DNA of 64,000 bases from JAIYDQ01 sp034408855 (GCA_034408855.1 JAWXCK010000152.1:33159-97158); one strand, 5' to 3'; positions 24,215-33,713 are shown, counted from the first letter of the stretch. Notes: a model not told the origin generated them from the sequence alone. Program-made: numbers and translations.

Positions 24215-25651
24215 TTATTTCTTATTGGGTTTATCGTTAGCTGATTTCCATTCGGGACGCCAATCTTCGGAATCGGTCCGCGCTGATTTGAGGTACTGAT
24301 CGATCTTAGCAGCAATGTCCGGGTTGGATGCCGAAACATCGTTCTTTTCTACAATATCATTCTTGAGATCGTAAAGCAAAACGGGAGCGTCGATAGTTTC
24401 GAACCGTATGCCTTTCCAACGACCGTTGTAGACAGCACACTGCTTAAAGCCGCGTTCGTGAAACTCCCAATAGAGATACTCGTGATTTTTCTGCTCGCCA
24501 ACTTTTCCAGTTAGGGTCGGTACAAAGCTGATCGAATCGCGACCGCTTGGAACAGTGGCGCCCGCTAGCTCTGCAGCGGTCGCCATCAAGTCGCCGAAAT
24601 AAGCGACATGATCGCTGACTTGGTTCGGCTGCACGGTACCCGGCCACCAAGCGATACCAGGTACGCGAATACCTCCGTCGGTCAAACTTCGCTTGATTCC
24701 CGTCAATGGTCCTGACGGATGGAAGCGTTCCAAATTATGGTTGCTCTCGTTGTGCGGGCCATTGTCGCTCGTGAATACGACGAGCGTATTGTCGGCGATA
24801 CCGGTCTCCTTGAGCAATCGCATCATTTTGCCAACGTAACCGTCGAGTCTCGATATCATCGCTGCTTGACCGCGATCGGGATCTGGCCAATCTTTATCTG
24901 CATAGGGGCCGAAGTCGGGCACTTCCGCGCCGTTTTGCAATTCTCGAGTCCGTTCGTTGTTGGCATGCGGTACAACCATACACCAATAAAGAAAGAACGG
25001 TCTGTCTTTGTTGGCAGAAACAAATTTCATCGATTCCTCGGCAAACAGATCGTCGGCAAAAACTTTGGCTTCGGTCGCATAGCCACCTCCGGAAGTTCCA
25101 AGGGGCACGACAACGTTGGGCAGATGGACCTTTTCTTCGTTTCTCCAAAGGTAGTCAGGAAAATGATTATGCGCATGTATCTGGCTTAGCATCCCAAAAA
25201 ACTCGTCAAAGCCTTGTTTGCGAGGGAGACCTGTTTCGGCAAGCCCGACATCGCCGAGCCCCCATTTCCCAACCAATGCCGTTCGATAGCCAGCTTGTTG
25301 CAAAAGTTTAGGAACTGTCGCATCTTCGGCGCGCAAAGCTTGTGCGATGGGATTGGACTGACCCGCATTGCCACGAACACGCGTGTGTCCATGATGCAAT
25401 CCTGTCATCAGTACACTTCGCGACGGAGCACAAACGGTTGCACCGGCATAGAACTGGGTGAATCGCATTCCTTCGCTGGCCATTCGATCAAGGTTCGGCG
25501 TGGTGATAACCTTTTGGCCATAGCAGCCAAGATCGCCATATCCCAAGTCGTCGGCGAGAATCCAAATGATGTTGGTCTTCTTGGCCGCATTAGCAGCCTC
25601 GACAAAAATCGTGTTGGCCATCAACAAAAATAAAAAGAGAACGCTTCTCAT
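24215..25651 (-). CDS. Secreted sulfatase 4 (formylglycine type, S1 family)
   Basis: A 478-aa arylsulfatase with a signal peptide (MRSVLFLFLLMANTIFVEA). It has WILADDLGYGDLGCYGQ, the formylglycine signature CAPSRSVLMTG (Cys74), VGKWGLGD, and the closing FTSDNGPHNE. The C-terminal tail is Lys-rich. It is similar in layout to arylsulfatase A-type enzymes of marine planctomycetes. The substrate is not predictable by eye. It lies in the same-strand sulfatase run, and the gaps of 130-250 bp between members hold repeats, so each gene may have its own promoter. Confidence 0.94.
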   Translation of the reverse strand: MRSVLFLFLLMANTIFVEAANAAKKTNIIWILADDLGYGDLGCYGQKVITTPNLDRMASEGMRFTQFYAGATVCAPSRSVLMTGLHHGHTRVRGNAGQSNPIAQALRAEDATVPKLLQQAGYRTALVGKWGLGDVGLAETGLPRKQGFDEFFGMLSQIHAHNHFPDYLWRNEEKVHLPNVVVPLGTSGGGYATEAKVFADDLFAEESMKFVSANKDRPFFLYWCMVVPHANNERTRELQNGAEVPDFGPYADKDWPDPDRGQAAMISRLDGYVGKMMRLLKETGIADNTLVVFTSDNGPHNESNHNLERFHPSGPLTGIKRSLTDGGIRVPGIAWWPGTVQPNQVSDHVAYFGDLMATAAELAGATVPSGRDSISFVPTLTGKVGEQKNHEYLYWEFHERGFKQCAVYNGRWKGIRFETIDAPVLLYDLKNDIVEKNDVSASNPDIAAKIDQYLKSARTDSEDWRPEWKSANDKPNKK

Positions 25652-25702
25652 TTGCAGTGTGTTCCTTTGGGAAATTATTTTTTAGCTAGCCGCAGGCGCT
25701 CA

Positions 25703-25799
25703 CCCAATGCCACTCGCTTAAGTCGCCATGCGTTCCTGCGCTGTGAATTCATCGAAGCGCTTTGCACCAATGTCGCCTTTCGCTCTGCGAAAGTGGCGT
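25703..25799. repeat. 97-bp dispersed repeat, copy 1
   Basis: Aligns without gaps to 53761-53857 at 84 of 97 positions. It contains an inner palindrome (CGCCTTTCGCTCTGCGAAAGTGGCG) and CACCAATGTCGCC. It is intergenic between sulfatases 4 and 5. Confidence 0.85.
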
Positions 25800-25904
25800 T
25801 GCATGTACTTCGATGCGAATCGCTAATCCCGTCGGCTTGCTATCGTCTGCCTGCTAAGGCCATCGGTTAACGAGTTTACGATACCAAGGACGGTGGAAAT
25901 TATG

Positions 25905-27530
25905 CTACGTCGGCGTTGGAGTCGCGTTCTTCTTCTGTCGCTTCTCTTCTTTGGCTTTTGCTGGCGGATTATCAGATTGCGGTTCGTTGTCGAACGGTTT
26001 GTTTCCATGAGCTTTGCGAGGTGGATCGGTTGTTTCGTCGACTTGAACTCGCAATCGCTGCAATTCCGCATGCAGCTCTTTTACGGTCGCCGCATAAGCT
26101 GGATCGGCGTAGAAATTCTTGACTTCCAAGGGGTCTTTCTCGCGGTCTAACAGTTCCCAATCGTCGACATCTGGCTTGTAATAATGGACGAGTTTGTAAC
26201 GATCGGTAATCACACCGTAGTGAGGTCGGACACGATGCGGCACTGGAAACTCATAATAGTGGTAGTACAAACTCTTTCGCCAATCGGACGGTACTTCGCT
26301 CTTGCATAACGGTACGATGCTTCGACCTTGCATTTCCGGCGGAACAGGTAGACCGGCAACGTCGATAAAAGTCTCAGCGAAATCTAGAAGCGAAACGATA
26401 TTGTTGTTAACGCTACCCGGCTTCGTGACTCCAGGCCATCGCGCCATCAATGGGCTTCTCAGTGATTCTTCGAAAATCCATCGCTTGTCAAACCAACCGT
26501 GCTCTCCAAGATAAAAGCCTTGGTCTGATGACAAGATAACGATCGTATTCTGAGCCAGTCCTTCGTCGTCGAGATACTTCAGAATCCGGCCGACGTTTTC
26601 ATCGACAGCTTTTACGCATGCCAAGTAATCGTGCATGTATCGGTTGTAGCGCCAACGAACTAAATCCTTACCCGACAAGTTCGCTTTCCGAAACGCTTCG
26701 TTACGTGGCTCATAATAAGCATTCCATTCTTCGAGCTGTTCTGGTGTCAATTTCTCGTTAAGTTTTAGTTTGGCATCAGAATCGGTAAATGTCCGATCGA
26801 TACCCATATCATGATCGCTGATAGCTTTGCTTCGACCGGCGTAGTCATCGAAAAGCGTTGCTGGCTCGGGATACTTGCGATCGTTGTCCCAGCCCAGGAG
26901 TCTTAAGGGCGGTGCCCATTCGCGATGCGGTGCCTTGTGTTGGCTCATCAAAAAAAACGGCTTGGATTTGTCGCGTTTGTTGAGCCAATCGATCGACAAA
27001 TCGGTAATGATATCCGTTGTATAGCCCGTATGCTTGGCTTGCTTGCCATTGTCGATCATCTGCGGGTTATAGTAGGCGCCCTGACCAGGAAGAATATGCC
27101 AATAGTCGAAGGCAACTGGGTCACTACCTAAATGCCATTTACCGATGACTGCCGTCGAGTAGCCACTGGCGTGAATCAACTTTGGAAACGTCTGTTGGCT
27201 GCTATCGAAGGTACTATTGCTGTTGTTATAGAATCCATTCTTGTGCGAGTACTTTCCGGTCATGATCGTTGCCCGGCTCGGTCCACAGATCGAGTTGGTC
27301 ACAAGGCAACGATCGAACCGCATGCCTTCGCGAGCGATGCGATCCATGTTGGGTGTTTCGAGCAACTTTCGGTTGTCACCGTAGGCGCTGATCGACTGAC
27401 AAGTTAGATCGTCAGCAAAAATAAAGACGACATTCGGACGCTGCCCGTTGGCTGCAATCGCCGCATTAGGACTTGTTCCCGCCAGAGTTAGTACGAGTCC
27501 GACTGCGAAAAGTATTCTAGATATCAACAT
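25905..27530 (-). CDS. Secreted sulfatase 5 (GlcNAc-6-O-sulfatase-like)
   Basis: A 541-aa enzyme with a signal peptide (MLISRILFAVGLVLTLAG). It has VFIFADDLTCQSISAYGD, the formylglycine motif CGPSRATIMTG (Cys82), GKYSHKNGFYNN, AVIGKWHLGSDPVAFDYWH and HILPGQGAYYNP. The last motifs resemble heparan/GlcNAc-6-O-sulfatases (S1_11-like); this is recalled, not searched. The C-terminus carries a charged, low-complexity tail (PPAKAKEEKRQKKNATPTPT). I chose the ATG at 27530 with GGAG upstream and the signal peptide adjacent; a longer TTG frame begins at 27575. The divergent sulfatase 6 shares its upstream region. Confidence 0.93.
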   Translation of the reverse strand: MLISRILFAVGLVLTLAGTSPNAAIAANGQRPNVVFIFADDLTCQSISAYGDNRKLLETPNMDRIAREGMRFDRCLVTNSICGPSRATIMTGKYSHKNGFYNNSNSTFDSSQQTFPKLIHASGYSTAVIGKWHLGSDPVAFDYWHILPGQGAYYNPQMIDNGKQAKHTGYTTDIITDLSIDWLNKRDKSKPFFLMSQHKAPHREWAPPLRLLGWDNDRKYPEPATLFDDYAGRSKAISDHDMGIDRTFTDSDAKLKLNEKLTPEQLEEWNAYYEPRNEAFRKANLSGKDLVRWRYNRYMHDYLACVKAVDENVGRILKYLDDEGLAQNTIVILSSDQGFYLGEHGWFDKRWIFEESLRSPLMARWPGVTKPGSVNNNIVSLLDFAETFIDVAGLPVPPEMQGRSIVPLCKSEVPSDWRKSLYYHYYEFPVPHRVRPHYGVITDRYKLVHYYKPDVDDWELLDREKDPLEVKNFYADPAYAATVKELHAELQRLRVQVDETTDPPRKAHGNKPFDNEPQSDNPPAKAKEEKRQKKNATPTPT

Positions 27531-27785
27531 GCTTTCGTTCTCCAATTCGGATGTAATCTGAAAATCTCGCTTCAAGGCATCTGAGATTACTTTGACATAA
27601 CGACGCAGATCGCGTCCGATCGTTTTCGGTGTGCGAGCGCATTATAGCCTGAACGACATCGCTTGTCACATGCATGCACTGATTGATTCTCGCTACAATG
27701 TCGTTCGAGCGGAATTTCGAACAATTTCGAAACGTTTTGAATTGAACTCCATTTCATACTTTTAATGCCTGGGTTTTAGGTGATC

Positions 27786-29348
27786 ATGATAACCGAGTTG
27801 CGATACCGAATTGCGTCCACGACTGCTCTACTCTTGAATTCACGATGTCAATTTGTTTTTCGAACTTATTGCATCACACTTTTGTCGATGGCGGCGATGA
27901 GTTTCGGTGAAACGATTTTTGCAGCTCAGGCCGCGTGGAAAACTGCGCCTAATATTGTCCTGATTTTCATGGATGACTTGGGATACGGCGATATGTCCTG
28001 CTTTGGCTCTAAAACCATCCGCACTCCCCATATGGATTCTCTCGCGGCACAAGGCACACGTTTTAGCCAGTTCTATGTCCCCCAAGCCGTTTGCAGCGCC
28101 TCACGGGCTTCGCTGATGACCGGCTGCTATGCCAATCGAGTTGGGATGGATGGGGCGCTGAATCATACGAGCCCTCAGGGCATTCATCCGGATGAACTGC
28201 TCCTTCCTGAGATGCTCAAGCAAAAGGGTTACGCAACAGCCATCTATGGAAAATGGCATCTTGGTCTTTCGCCTTACTATAGCCCGCTCAAAAATGGATT
28301 CGACGAATACTTTGGTATCCCGTATTCGAACGACAATTCTAAATACCATCCATCGAGCGCTAGTTTGATGCCGCCGCTGCCGCTTTATGAAGACGATAAG
28401 GTTATCGAAACCGATCCCGATCAATCTCAGTTTACGCGACGAATTACCGACAAGGCGACGGACTTCATTCATCGAAAAAAGGGAAGCCCATTCTTCCTTT
28501 ATGTTCCGCACGTGATGCCGCACGTTCCGATATTTGCGTCAGAAAATTTTGTCGGTCATTCCAAGAACGGACTGTATACGGATGTGGTCGAGGAGTTAGA
28601 TTGGTCCGTCGGTGAGATAGTCGCAGCGATCGATCGCGAAGGAATTCGCGACAAAACGCTCGTGATTCTATTGAGTGATAACGGGCCGTTTATCAGCTAC
28701 GGAAATTGGGCCGGAGCAACCGGCGGCTTGAGAGAAGGCAAATTGACGGCCTTTGAAGGAGGCGTTCGAGTTCCATGCGTCATGCGCTGGCCCGGAAAGA
28801 TCGCTGCTGGCCGAGTCAATGACCAGCCGCTCATGACGATCGATTTCATGCCGACCTTTGCCGGTTGGCTCGATGCTCCGCTATCCTCGAAGAAGATCGA
28901 TGGACTCGATATTTCTAATTGCTTATTCGGCGACGAAAAAGTCAAGTCGCCACATGAGTCGCTGTTGTTTTACTCTGGCACCGAACTGCATGCAGTGCGA
29001 TCCGGTCCCTGGAAACTGCATTTGGCGCATTCGTATATTACGGTCGATGGCGACCCTGGACGGGATGGCAAGCCAGCCGGTTACGGTCGCTTGCAACCCA
29101 AGTCAATGTCGCAAAGCGGCGTTGCCGGAATCGCCAGTCGTCATGGCTATCGCATCGAGCAGCAGCCGTTGGCGCTTTACAATATCGATACCGACCCGAC
29201 AGAATCTACCGACGTGATTGCTTCGAACGCAGACGCCGTTCTTCGACTTCTTGTAATCGCCGAACAAGCTAAACGCTCACTCGGCGATTCGATTTCGGGC
29301 GCGATCGGAAACGAAGTTCGAGCCTGCGGGAATAGCGAGCCGAAGTAG
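27786..29348 (+). CDS. Secreted sulfatase 6, with CxAxR formylglycine motif
   Basis: A 520-aa sulfatase on the opposite strand to the other five. A hydrophobic export segment is at about 24-47. LIFMDDLGYGDMSCFGSK precedes the signature CSASRASLMTG (Cys103), where the usual Pro of CxPSR is Ala. IYGKWHLGLSPYY and LLSDNGPFISYGNW complete the active site. Alanine is tolerated at this position in some sulfatases, so it is probably active. I chose the ATG at 27786 with AGGTG five bases upstream; the GTG at 27780 overlaps that site. It shares a 250-bp divergent upstream region with sulfatase 5, which suggests joint regulation. Confidence 0.92.
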   Translation: MITELRYRIASTTALLLNSRCQFVFRTYCITLLSMAAMSFGETIFAAQAAWKTAPNIVLIFMDDLGYGDMSCFGSKTIRTPHMDSLAAQGTRFSQFYVPQAVCSASRASLMTGCYANRVGMDGALNHTSPQGIHPDELLLPEMLKQKGYATAIYGKWHLGLSPYYSPLKNGFDEYFGIPYSNDNSKYHPSSASLMPPLPLYEDDKVIETDPDQSQFTRRITDKATDFIHRKKGSPFFLYVPHVMPHVPIFASENFVGHSKNGLYTDVVEELDWSVGEIVAAIDREGIRDKTLVILLSDNGPFISYGNWAGATGGLREGKLTAFEGGVRVPCVMRWPGKIAAGRVNDQPLMTIDFMPTFAGWLDAPLSSKKIDGLDISNCLFGDEKVKSPHESLLFYSGTELHAVRSGPWKLHLAHSYITVDGDPGRDGKPAGYGRLQPKSMSQSGVAGIASRHGYRIEQQPLALYNIDTDPTESTDVIASNADAVLRLLVIAEQAKRSLGDSISGAIGNEVRACGNSEPK

Positions 29349-29519
29349 AAAACGCTTAGAATTGAATTAGCAATCAAATCGGACATTTATCTAAGGGAGA
29401 ATAGGCAATTTACTTACGGATTTGTAATGGCATAGCGACCAAGACAGCGTTGATAAATCGGAATATACTCGCTTCATCGTTGAGTGTAATTTCGAGTCCT
29501 CCCACCGAACGGCCGCTAA

Positions 29520-31523
29520 ATGTCTAGCGCAACTACCTTGCCCGCGAGCAGCGCGGATGCTCCCGCCAAAGGCGATCTTTCAGGTTTTTTCAAATACTTT
29601 CGCTTTGACGTTCTCAGTGGCTTCCTAGTCTTTTTGATCGCGCTGCCGTTGTGTTTGGGGATTTCGTCGGCGTCGGAGTATCCGATTGTGGCTGGTGTCT
29701 TGACGGCCATTGTCGGTGCTTGCATCACGCCGTTTATTTCCAATAGCGAACTTACCATCAAAGGCCCAGCCGCTGGGCTTATCGTGATCTCGCTCGGCGC
29801 AATACAAGAAATGAAAGAGATCTATGGTGACGACAAAGGCTATGCAGCAGTGTTGGCGATCGGCGTGGTTGCGGGGTTGCTGCAAGTCGCTTTTGGAGTG
29901 TTTCGAAGCGGTGTGATAGGCGAGTTTTTTCCATCGGCTGTTGTCCATGGAATGTTGGCTGCAATTGGCGTCATTATCATCGGCAAGCAGACACACGTGC
30001 TATTGGGCGTTCAACCCAAAAGTCACGATCCACTTGGATTGCTTGCGGAAATACCTCATTCGATTTGGCATCTTGATCCCTACGTCGCGTGTATTGGATT
30101 GATTAGTTTGGTGTTGCTCTTCGGAATGTCCTTTTTCAAGAATAAGGCGATTAAGAAGATTCCTGTCCCGATGCTTGTGATGCTTATCGCGATTCCAATG
30201 GGAATGTATTTTGAATTGGGAAAGCCACACAAGTACTCGTTCGGTGGCGTTGAGCACTTCATTACGGAAAAGGCACTCGTGAATATCCCGTCAAGCTTGA
30301 TGTCGGCGATCACGTTCCCAAATTTTGAATCGCTGCAAACGTTTGCGGCTTGGAAGTGGATCGCGATGTTTGCTTTGATTGGGACATTGGAATCCATTCT
30401 GAGCGCTAAGGCGGTGGACATGCTCGATCCGTACCGTCGCAAATCAAATCTAAATCGCGATTTGTTGGCCGTTGGGATCGGCAATACAGTGAGTTCGGCG
30501 ATTGGTGGGCTTCCGATGATTTCAGAAATCGTCCGGAGTAAAGCGAATATCGACAACGGTGCTAAAACGCGGTTTGCGAATATGTGGCACGGTCTATTCC
30601 TGCTTGTCAGTGTTGCTTACTTAGGTAGCTTTATTCATCTAATTCCGATGACGGCGTTGGCGGCGATGCTGATTTTTACCGGTTTCCGGTTGGCGTCTCC
30701 GAACGAGTTTCTCAAAGTTTACCGTACGGGGCGAGAGCAACTATTTATCTTCGTGTTCACCATGCTCATGGTTTTGGCTACTGATTTGCTGGTCGGAATC
30801 ATGTTGGGGATTGTGGCCAAGTTGGTCATTCACACGGCCAATGGAGTGCCCATCACGTCGTTGTTTAAGCCATTTCTCGAGGTCGAGAATCGTGAAGATG
30901 GGAGTTGCACGGTTTTTGCAAGTCAATCGGCAGTCTTCTCAAATTGGATTCCCTTCCGCCGACAGATTGAGCACCTAGGACTTGTCCAGCACAGCGACGT
31001 TACGGTAGACCTTTCGGGTACACAATTTGTCGACCATACCGTCATGGAGAAACTTCACGAGCTTCAGGAGGACTTTACGCAAGAGGGACTCAAACTGGAA
31101 ATTGTCGGCTTGGATAGTCATCAGCAGATGAGCAATTCGAGTTTCGCAGCGAGAAAGCGTGCCGGTGTGCCGCTCATGCATCGTTTAACCTTTACCATGC
31201 CCGAGAGTTTAGAATCGACGGTTCTTCCCTTGATCCGCCAAAATGAACTGCAGGACATTGTGAAGAGCAACTGGAAGTCGGTTCTCCCCAACGTTTCGAA
31301 CGAAAATCTATTTAGAATCGAAGTATTGGTTGCGCGAGATAAGAGCCAGCGTATAATCGAATCTGTTCGACGCTCTGTTACAAGTCTCACTGGAATGACA
31401 ATGTTGCTAGAAACTGTTGGAGTCATTTACAGCGAATCTGAAGCATGGATTCCAGGTTCCAACGGAAGCGTAAACGAATTCCAAGGTGTTCGTGATGATT
31501 TTGTTAAAAAGAAACACGAATGA
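29520..31523 (+). CDS. SulP-family inorganic anion transporter with STAS domain and C-terminal extension
   Basis: A 667-aa membrane protein. The SulP core of 10-12 helices spans about residues 20-430, with PLCLGISSASEYPIVAGVLT and TIKGPAAGLIVI in the conserved first helices. A STAS domain follows at about 470-565 (VTVDLSGTQFVDHTVMEKL). The family carries sulfate, bicarbonate or other anions across the inner membrane. After STAS there are about 100 extra residues. Their FRIEVLVARDKSQRIIESVR and SLTGMTMLLETVG resemble the first strand-helix-strand of PII-like proteins (about 597-640). It is 16 bp from a response regulator gene, so it heads a three-gene operon. Sulfate is a natural candidate substrate given the sulfatases nearby, but this is inference. 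Confidence 0.9.
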   Translation: MSSATTLPASSADAPAKGDLSGFFKYFRFDVLSGFLVFLIALPLCLGISSASEYPIVAGVLTAIVGACITPFISNSELTIKGPAAGLIVISLGAIQEMKEIYGDDKGYAAVLAIGVVAGLLQVAFGVFRSGVIGEFFPSAVVHGMLAAIGVIIIGKQTHVLLGVQPKSHDPLGLLAEIPHSIWHLDPYVACIGLISLVLLFGMSFFKNKAIKKIPVPMLVMLIAIPMGMYFELGKPHKYSFGGVEHFITEKALVNIPSSLMSAITFPNFESLQTFAAWKWIAMFALIGTLESILSAKAVDMLDPYRRKSNLNRDLLAVGIGNTVSSAIGGLPMISEIVRSKANIDNGAKTRFANMWHGLFLLVSVAYLGSFIHLIPMTALAAMLIFTGFRLASPNEFLKVYRTGREQLFIFVFTMLMVLATDLLVGIMLGIVAKLVIHTANGVPITSLFKPFLEVENREDGSCTVFASQSAVFSNWIPFRRQIEHLGLVQHSDVTVDLSGTQFVDHTVMEKLHELQEDFTQEGLKLEIVGLDSHQQMSNSSFAARKRAGVPLMHRLTFTMPESLESTVLPLIRQNELQDIVKSNWKSVLPNVSNENLFRIEVLVARDKSQRIIESVRRSVTSLTGMTMLLETVGVIYSESEAWIPGSNGSVNEFQGVRDDFVKKKHE

Positions 31524-31538
31524 ACGACGAGGATATCA

Positions 31539-32210
31539 GTGAAAATACTAGTAGTCGAAGATGACTTGGTTCTTGGTACGGCTTTAGTCAAAGGGTTGGA
31601 AGAAACAGGCCATACCTGTTGTTGGGCGCAGAATGGCAATCGAGCGGTCGAGTTAGGTGCGAGCAACGCCTTTGATATTGCTGTGCTCGACCTTCTTTTG
31701 CCCGACTTGTCAGGACTAGATGTCTTGAAAGAATTGCGGCGTTTAAATCCAGGTCTCTCTGTTCTAATACTGAGCGCACTAGGATCGGTTGACGAGCGAG
31801 TTCATGGTTTGAATGCAGGCGCTGATGACTATCTAGTCAAACCGTTTGCATTTGCAGAATTGATCGCTAGGCTAGCGGTGCTCGAACGAAGGAAGAATCT
31901 TGCGCCGAGTACGAAATTGCAGTTCGGTTCGATGGTCTTAGAATTAACCAATCGGCGTGTTCAACGCGACGAGCGAGAAATCGAATTGACTCCCACCGAG
32001 TATAAGCTTTTAGAGTTCATGATGAGGAACGCTGGACAGGTCGTGACTCGACGGATGCTTTGCGAGCATTTGTGGGAATCGGACTGGGAAGGCGTGACGA
32101 ATGTGATCGAGGTTCACATCAATCGCTTGCGGAATAAGCTCAACAAAGGTTTTGAGACCGACATCATCCAAACGATTCGAGGGAGTGGCTATGAGCTTCG
32201 AGCGGATTAG
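31539..32210 (+). CDS. OmpR/PhoB-type response regulator
   Basis: A 223-aa protein with a receiver domain (1-115; acidic pair in VVEDD, phospho-acceptor Asp51 in VLDLLLPD, Lys in YLVKPF) and a winged-helix DNA-binding domain (about 128-222; ELTPTEYKLLEFMMRNAGQV, VIEVHINRLRNKL, IRGSGYEL). It begins with GTG, with GAGGAT upstream. It starts 16 bp after the SulP stop codon, and its last 20 bp overlap the start of the kinase gene. It therefore probably controls or is controlled along with the transporter. Confidence 0.95.
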   Translation: MKILVVEDDLVLGTALVKGLEETGHTCCWAQNGNRAVELGASNAFDIAVLDLLLPDLSGLDVLKELRRLNPGLSVLILSALGSVDERVHGLNAGADDYLVKPFAFAELIARLAVLERRKNLAPSTKLQFGSMVLELTNRRVQRDEREIELTPTEYKLLEFMMRNAGQVVTRRMLCEHLWESDWEGVTNVIEVHINRLRNKLNKGFETDIIQTIRGSGYELRAD

Positions 32211-33666
32211 TTCTACCTTCCGTTCGTTACGATTTCGATTAATGCTGCTCAATGCCTTCGTCGTTTTGGTAGCGTCGATGGGCACTCTCATCGGACTTCG
32301 CGCTGGTATGAGAATAGCATTGGTCAATGAGCTGGATCAGATTCTTTCGGAAGACCTTAAAGAAATTGAATTGGCTATGCTGGCTGCTGGCGATCCTGGC
32401 TCGTCGGCTCTCTTTGAAGAGTTAGATCGAAAAGCGCAAGGGCACGTCCAACATCGATGGTTCGCCCAGATTCGAAACATCGATCTAGGCTCGAAATCGC
32501 TACCACCCAAACTCGTCACTTCCCATCCTGAGTCAAATTTCGTCGATCACGTCTGGCAGAATGTCAATGTGCCCGAAGAGTTAGAGTTCGAGGCAAGCGA
32601 AGCGACGACGCCCGTTACGCTTGCCGGCTATCGATTGCTTGACCGAATCGTCAAGCTACGCGGCTTATCGCAAGTTCGTATTCGTGTCGGAGCGTCAATG
32701 AACCTGATCGACCGCGACCTTACACTTATCGATCGCATCATCGGAATCACGTTTGGAGTTGGATTGATTATTGCACCGCTGGGCGGTTACTGGTTGGCGG
32801 GCAAAGCAACTCGACCGCTGGCTACTATTATCGACACGGCCGATCGCTTGCGACCAGAGGAACTTAGCGAGCGTTTGCCGATTCGCGGAACTGGCGACGA
32901 ATTGGATCATCTGTCGCTTACTTTCAATCTTTTGTTGGATCGAATTGCAAAGTTTCTTCAACAGCGTCGTGACTTTCTCGCTAACGCTGCCCATGAATTA
33001 CGGACGCCGCTGGCGGCTCTTCGCAGCACTGCCGAAGTCGCATTGCGATCACAACGATCACTTTCCGAATACCACGATTTGCTTGGGACGATTGTCGAAG
33101 AGAGTGAGTCGCTTGAAATCTTAGTCAATCAGTTGCTACTGCTTGCAGAGACCGAAGCGTATGCGCAGACGCAACTTCTCAACCCAGAGCCGGTGGAACT
33201 CGAAGAATTAGTTGAAAAAGCCTGCGATATGTTTGGTGGCGTTGCCGAAAGTCGCGACATCCGCCTTAGCTATAAAGTTATTGCATCAGCGACGGTGAAA
33301 GGAAACCGTCAGCATTTACGACAAGTCATGAACAATCTCATCGACAACGCAATCAAGTTCACGCCGCCGGGTGGGAGCGTCACCGTGAAATTAACTTCCA
33401 ATCTCGTGACGAATCAGGCATGCGTTTCAATTGAAGATACTGGAATCGGAATCGCCGACGATGAAAAGCCTCGACTATTCGACCGTTTTTATCGCGGTGA
33501 TCGTTCGCGACGACGCGATTCAACGACCCGTGGAACTGGGTTAGGTTTGAGTATTTGCCAGGCAATTGTTATCGGTCACGGAGGCGCACTCGATGTTAGC
33601 AGTCAGATTGGGAAAGGGAGTCGCTTCTTAGTCTCATTGCCAATCTATCTGGCGGCTGAAAGCTAG
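32191..33666 (+). CDS. Membrane sensor histidine kinase
   Basis: A 491-aa kinase with two transmembrane helices (about 15-37 and 188-210) around a periplasmic sensor region of about 150 residues, then HAMP, HisKA (FLANAAHELRTPLAALRS, phospho-His268) and HATPase_c (N box NNLIDNAIKFTPPGG, G1 EDTGIGIADDE, F box LFDRFYRGDRS, G2 GTGLGLSI). I chose the ATG at 32191, with GAGGGAG upstream, over an earlier frame start at 32152. It is the cognate kinase of the overlapping OmpR-type regulator. The ligand of the sensor domain is unknown; an anion or cell-surface signal would fit the SulP linkage. Confidence 0.95.
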   Translation: MSFERISSTFRSLRFRLMLLNAFVVLVASMGTLIGLRAGMRIALVNELDQILSEDLKEIELAMLAAGDPGSSALFEELDRKAQGHVQHRWFAQIRNIDLGSKSLPPKLVTSHPESNFVDHVWQNVNVPEELEFEASEATTPVTLAGYRLLDRIVKLRGLSQVRIRVGASMNLIDRDLTLIDRIIGITFGVGLIIAPLGGYWLAGKATRPLATIIDTADRLRPEELSERLPIRGTGDELDHLSLTFNLLLDRIAKFLQQRRDFLANAAHELRTPLAALRSTAEVALRSQRSLSEYHDLLGTIVEESESLEILVNQLLLLAETEAYAQTQLLNPEPVELEELVEKACDMFGGVAESRDIRLSYKVIASATVKGNRQHLRQVMNNLIDNAIKFTPPGGSVTVKLTSNLVTNQACVSIEDTGIGIADDEKPRLFDRFYRGDRSRRRDSTTRGTGLGLSICQAIVIGHGGALDVSSQIGKGSRFLVSLPIYLAAES

Positions 33667-33684
33667 GACGAGTCTTGGAATACG

Positions 33685-33698
33685 CCGCCTGAAGGCGG
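33685..33698. terminator. Short GC hairpin between convergent genes
   Basis: CCGCC-TGAA-GGCGG lies in the 47-bp gap between the kinase gene and the convergent hydrolase gene. It may stop transcription from both sides, but it lacks a U tract. Confidence 0.35.
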
Positions 33699-33713
33699 AA
33701 CGACAAACGACGA

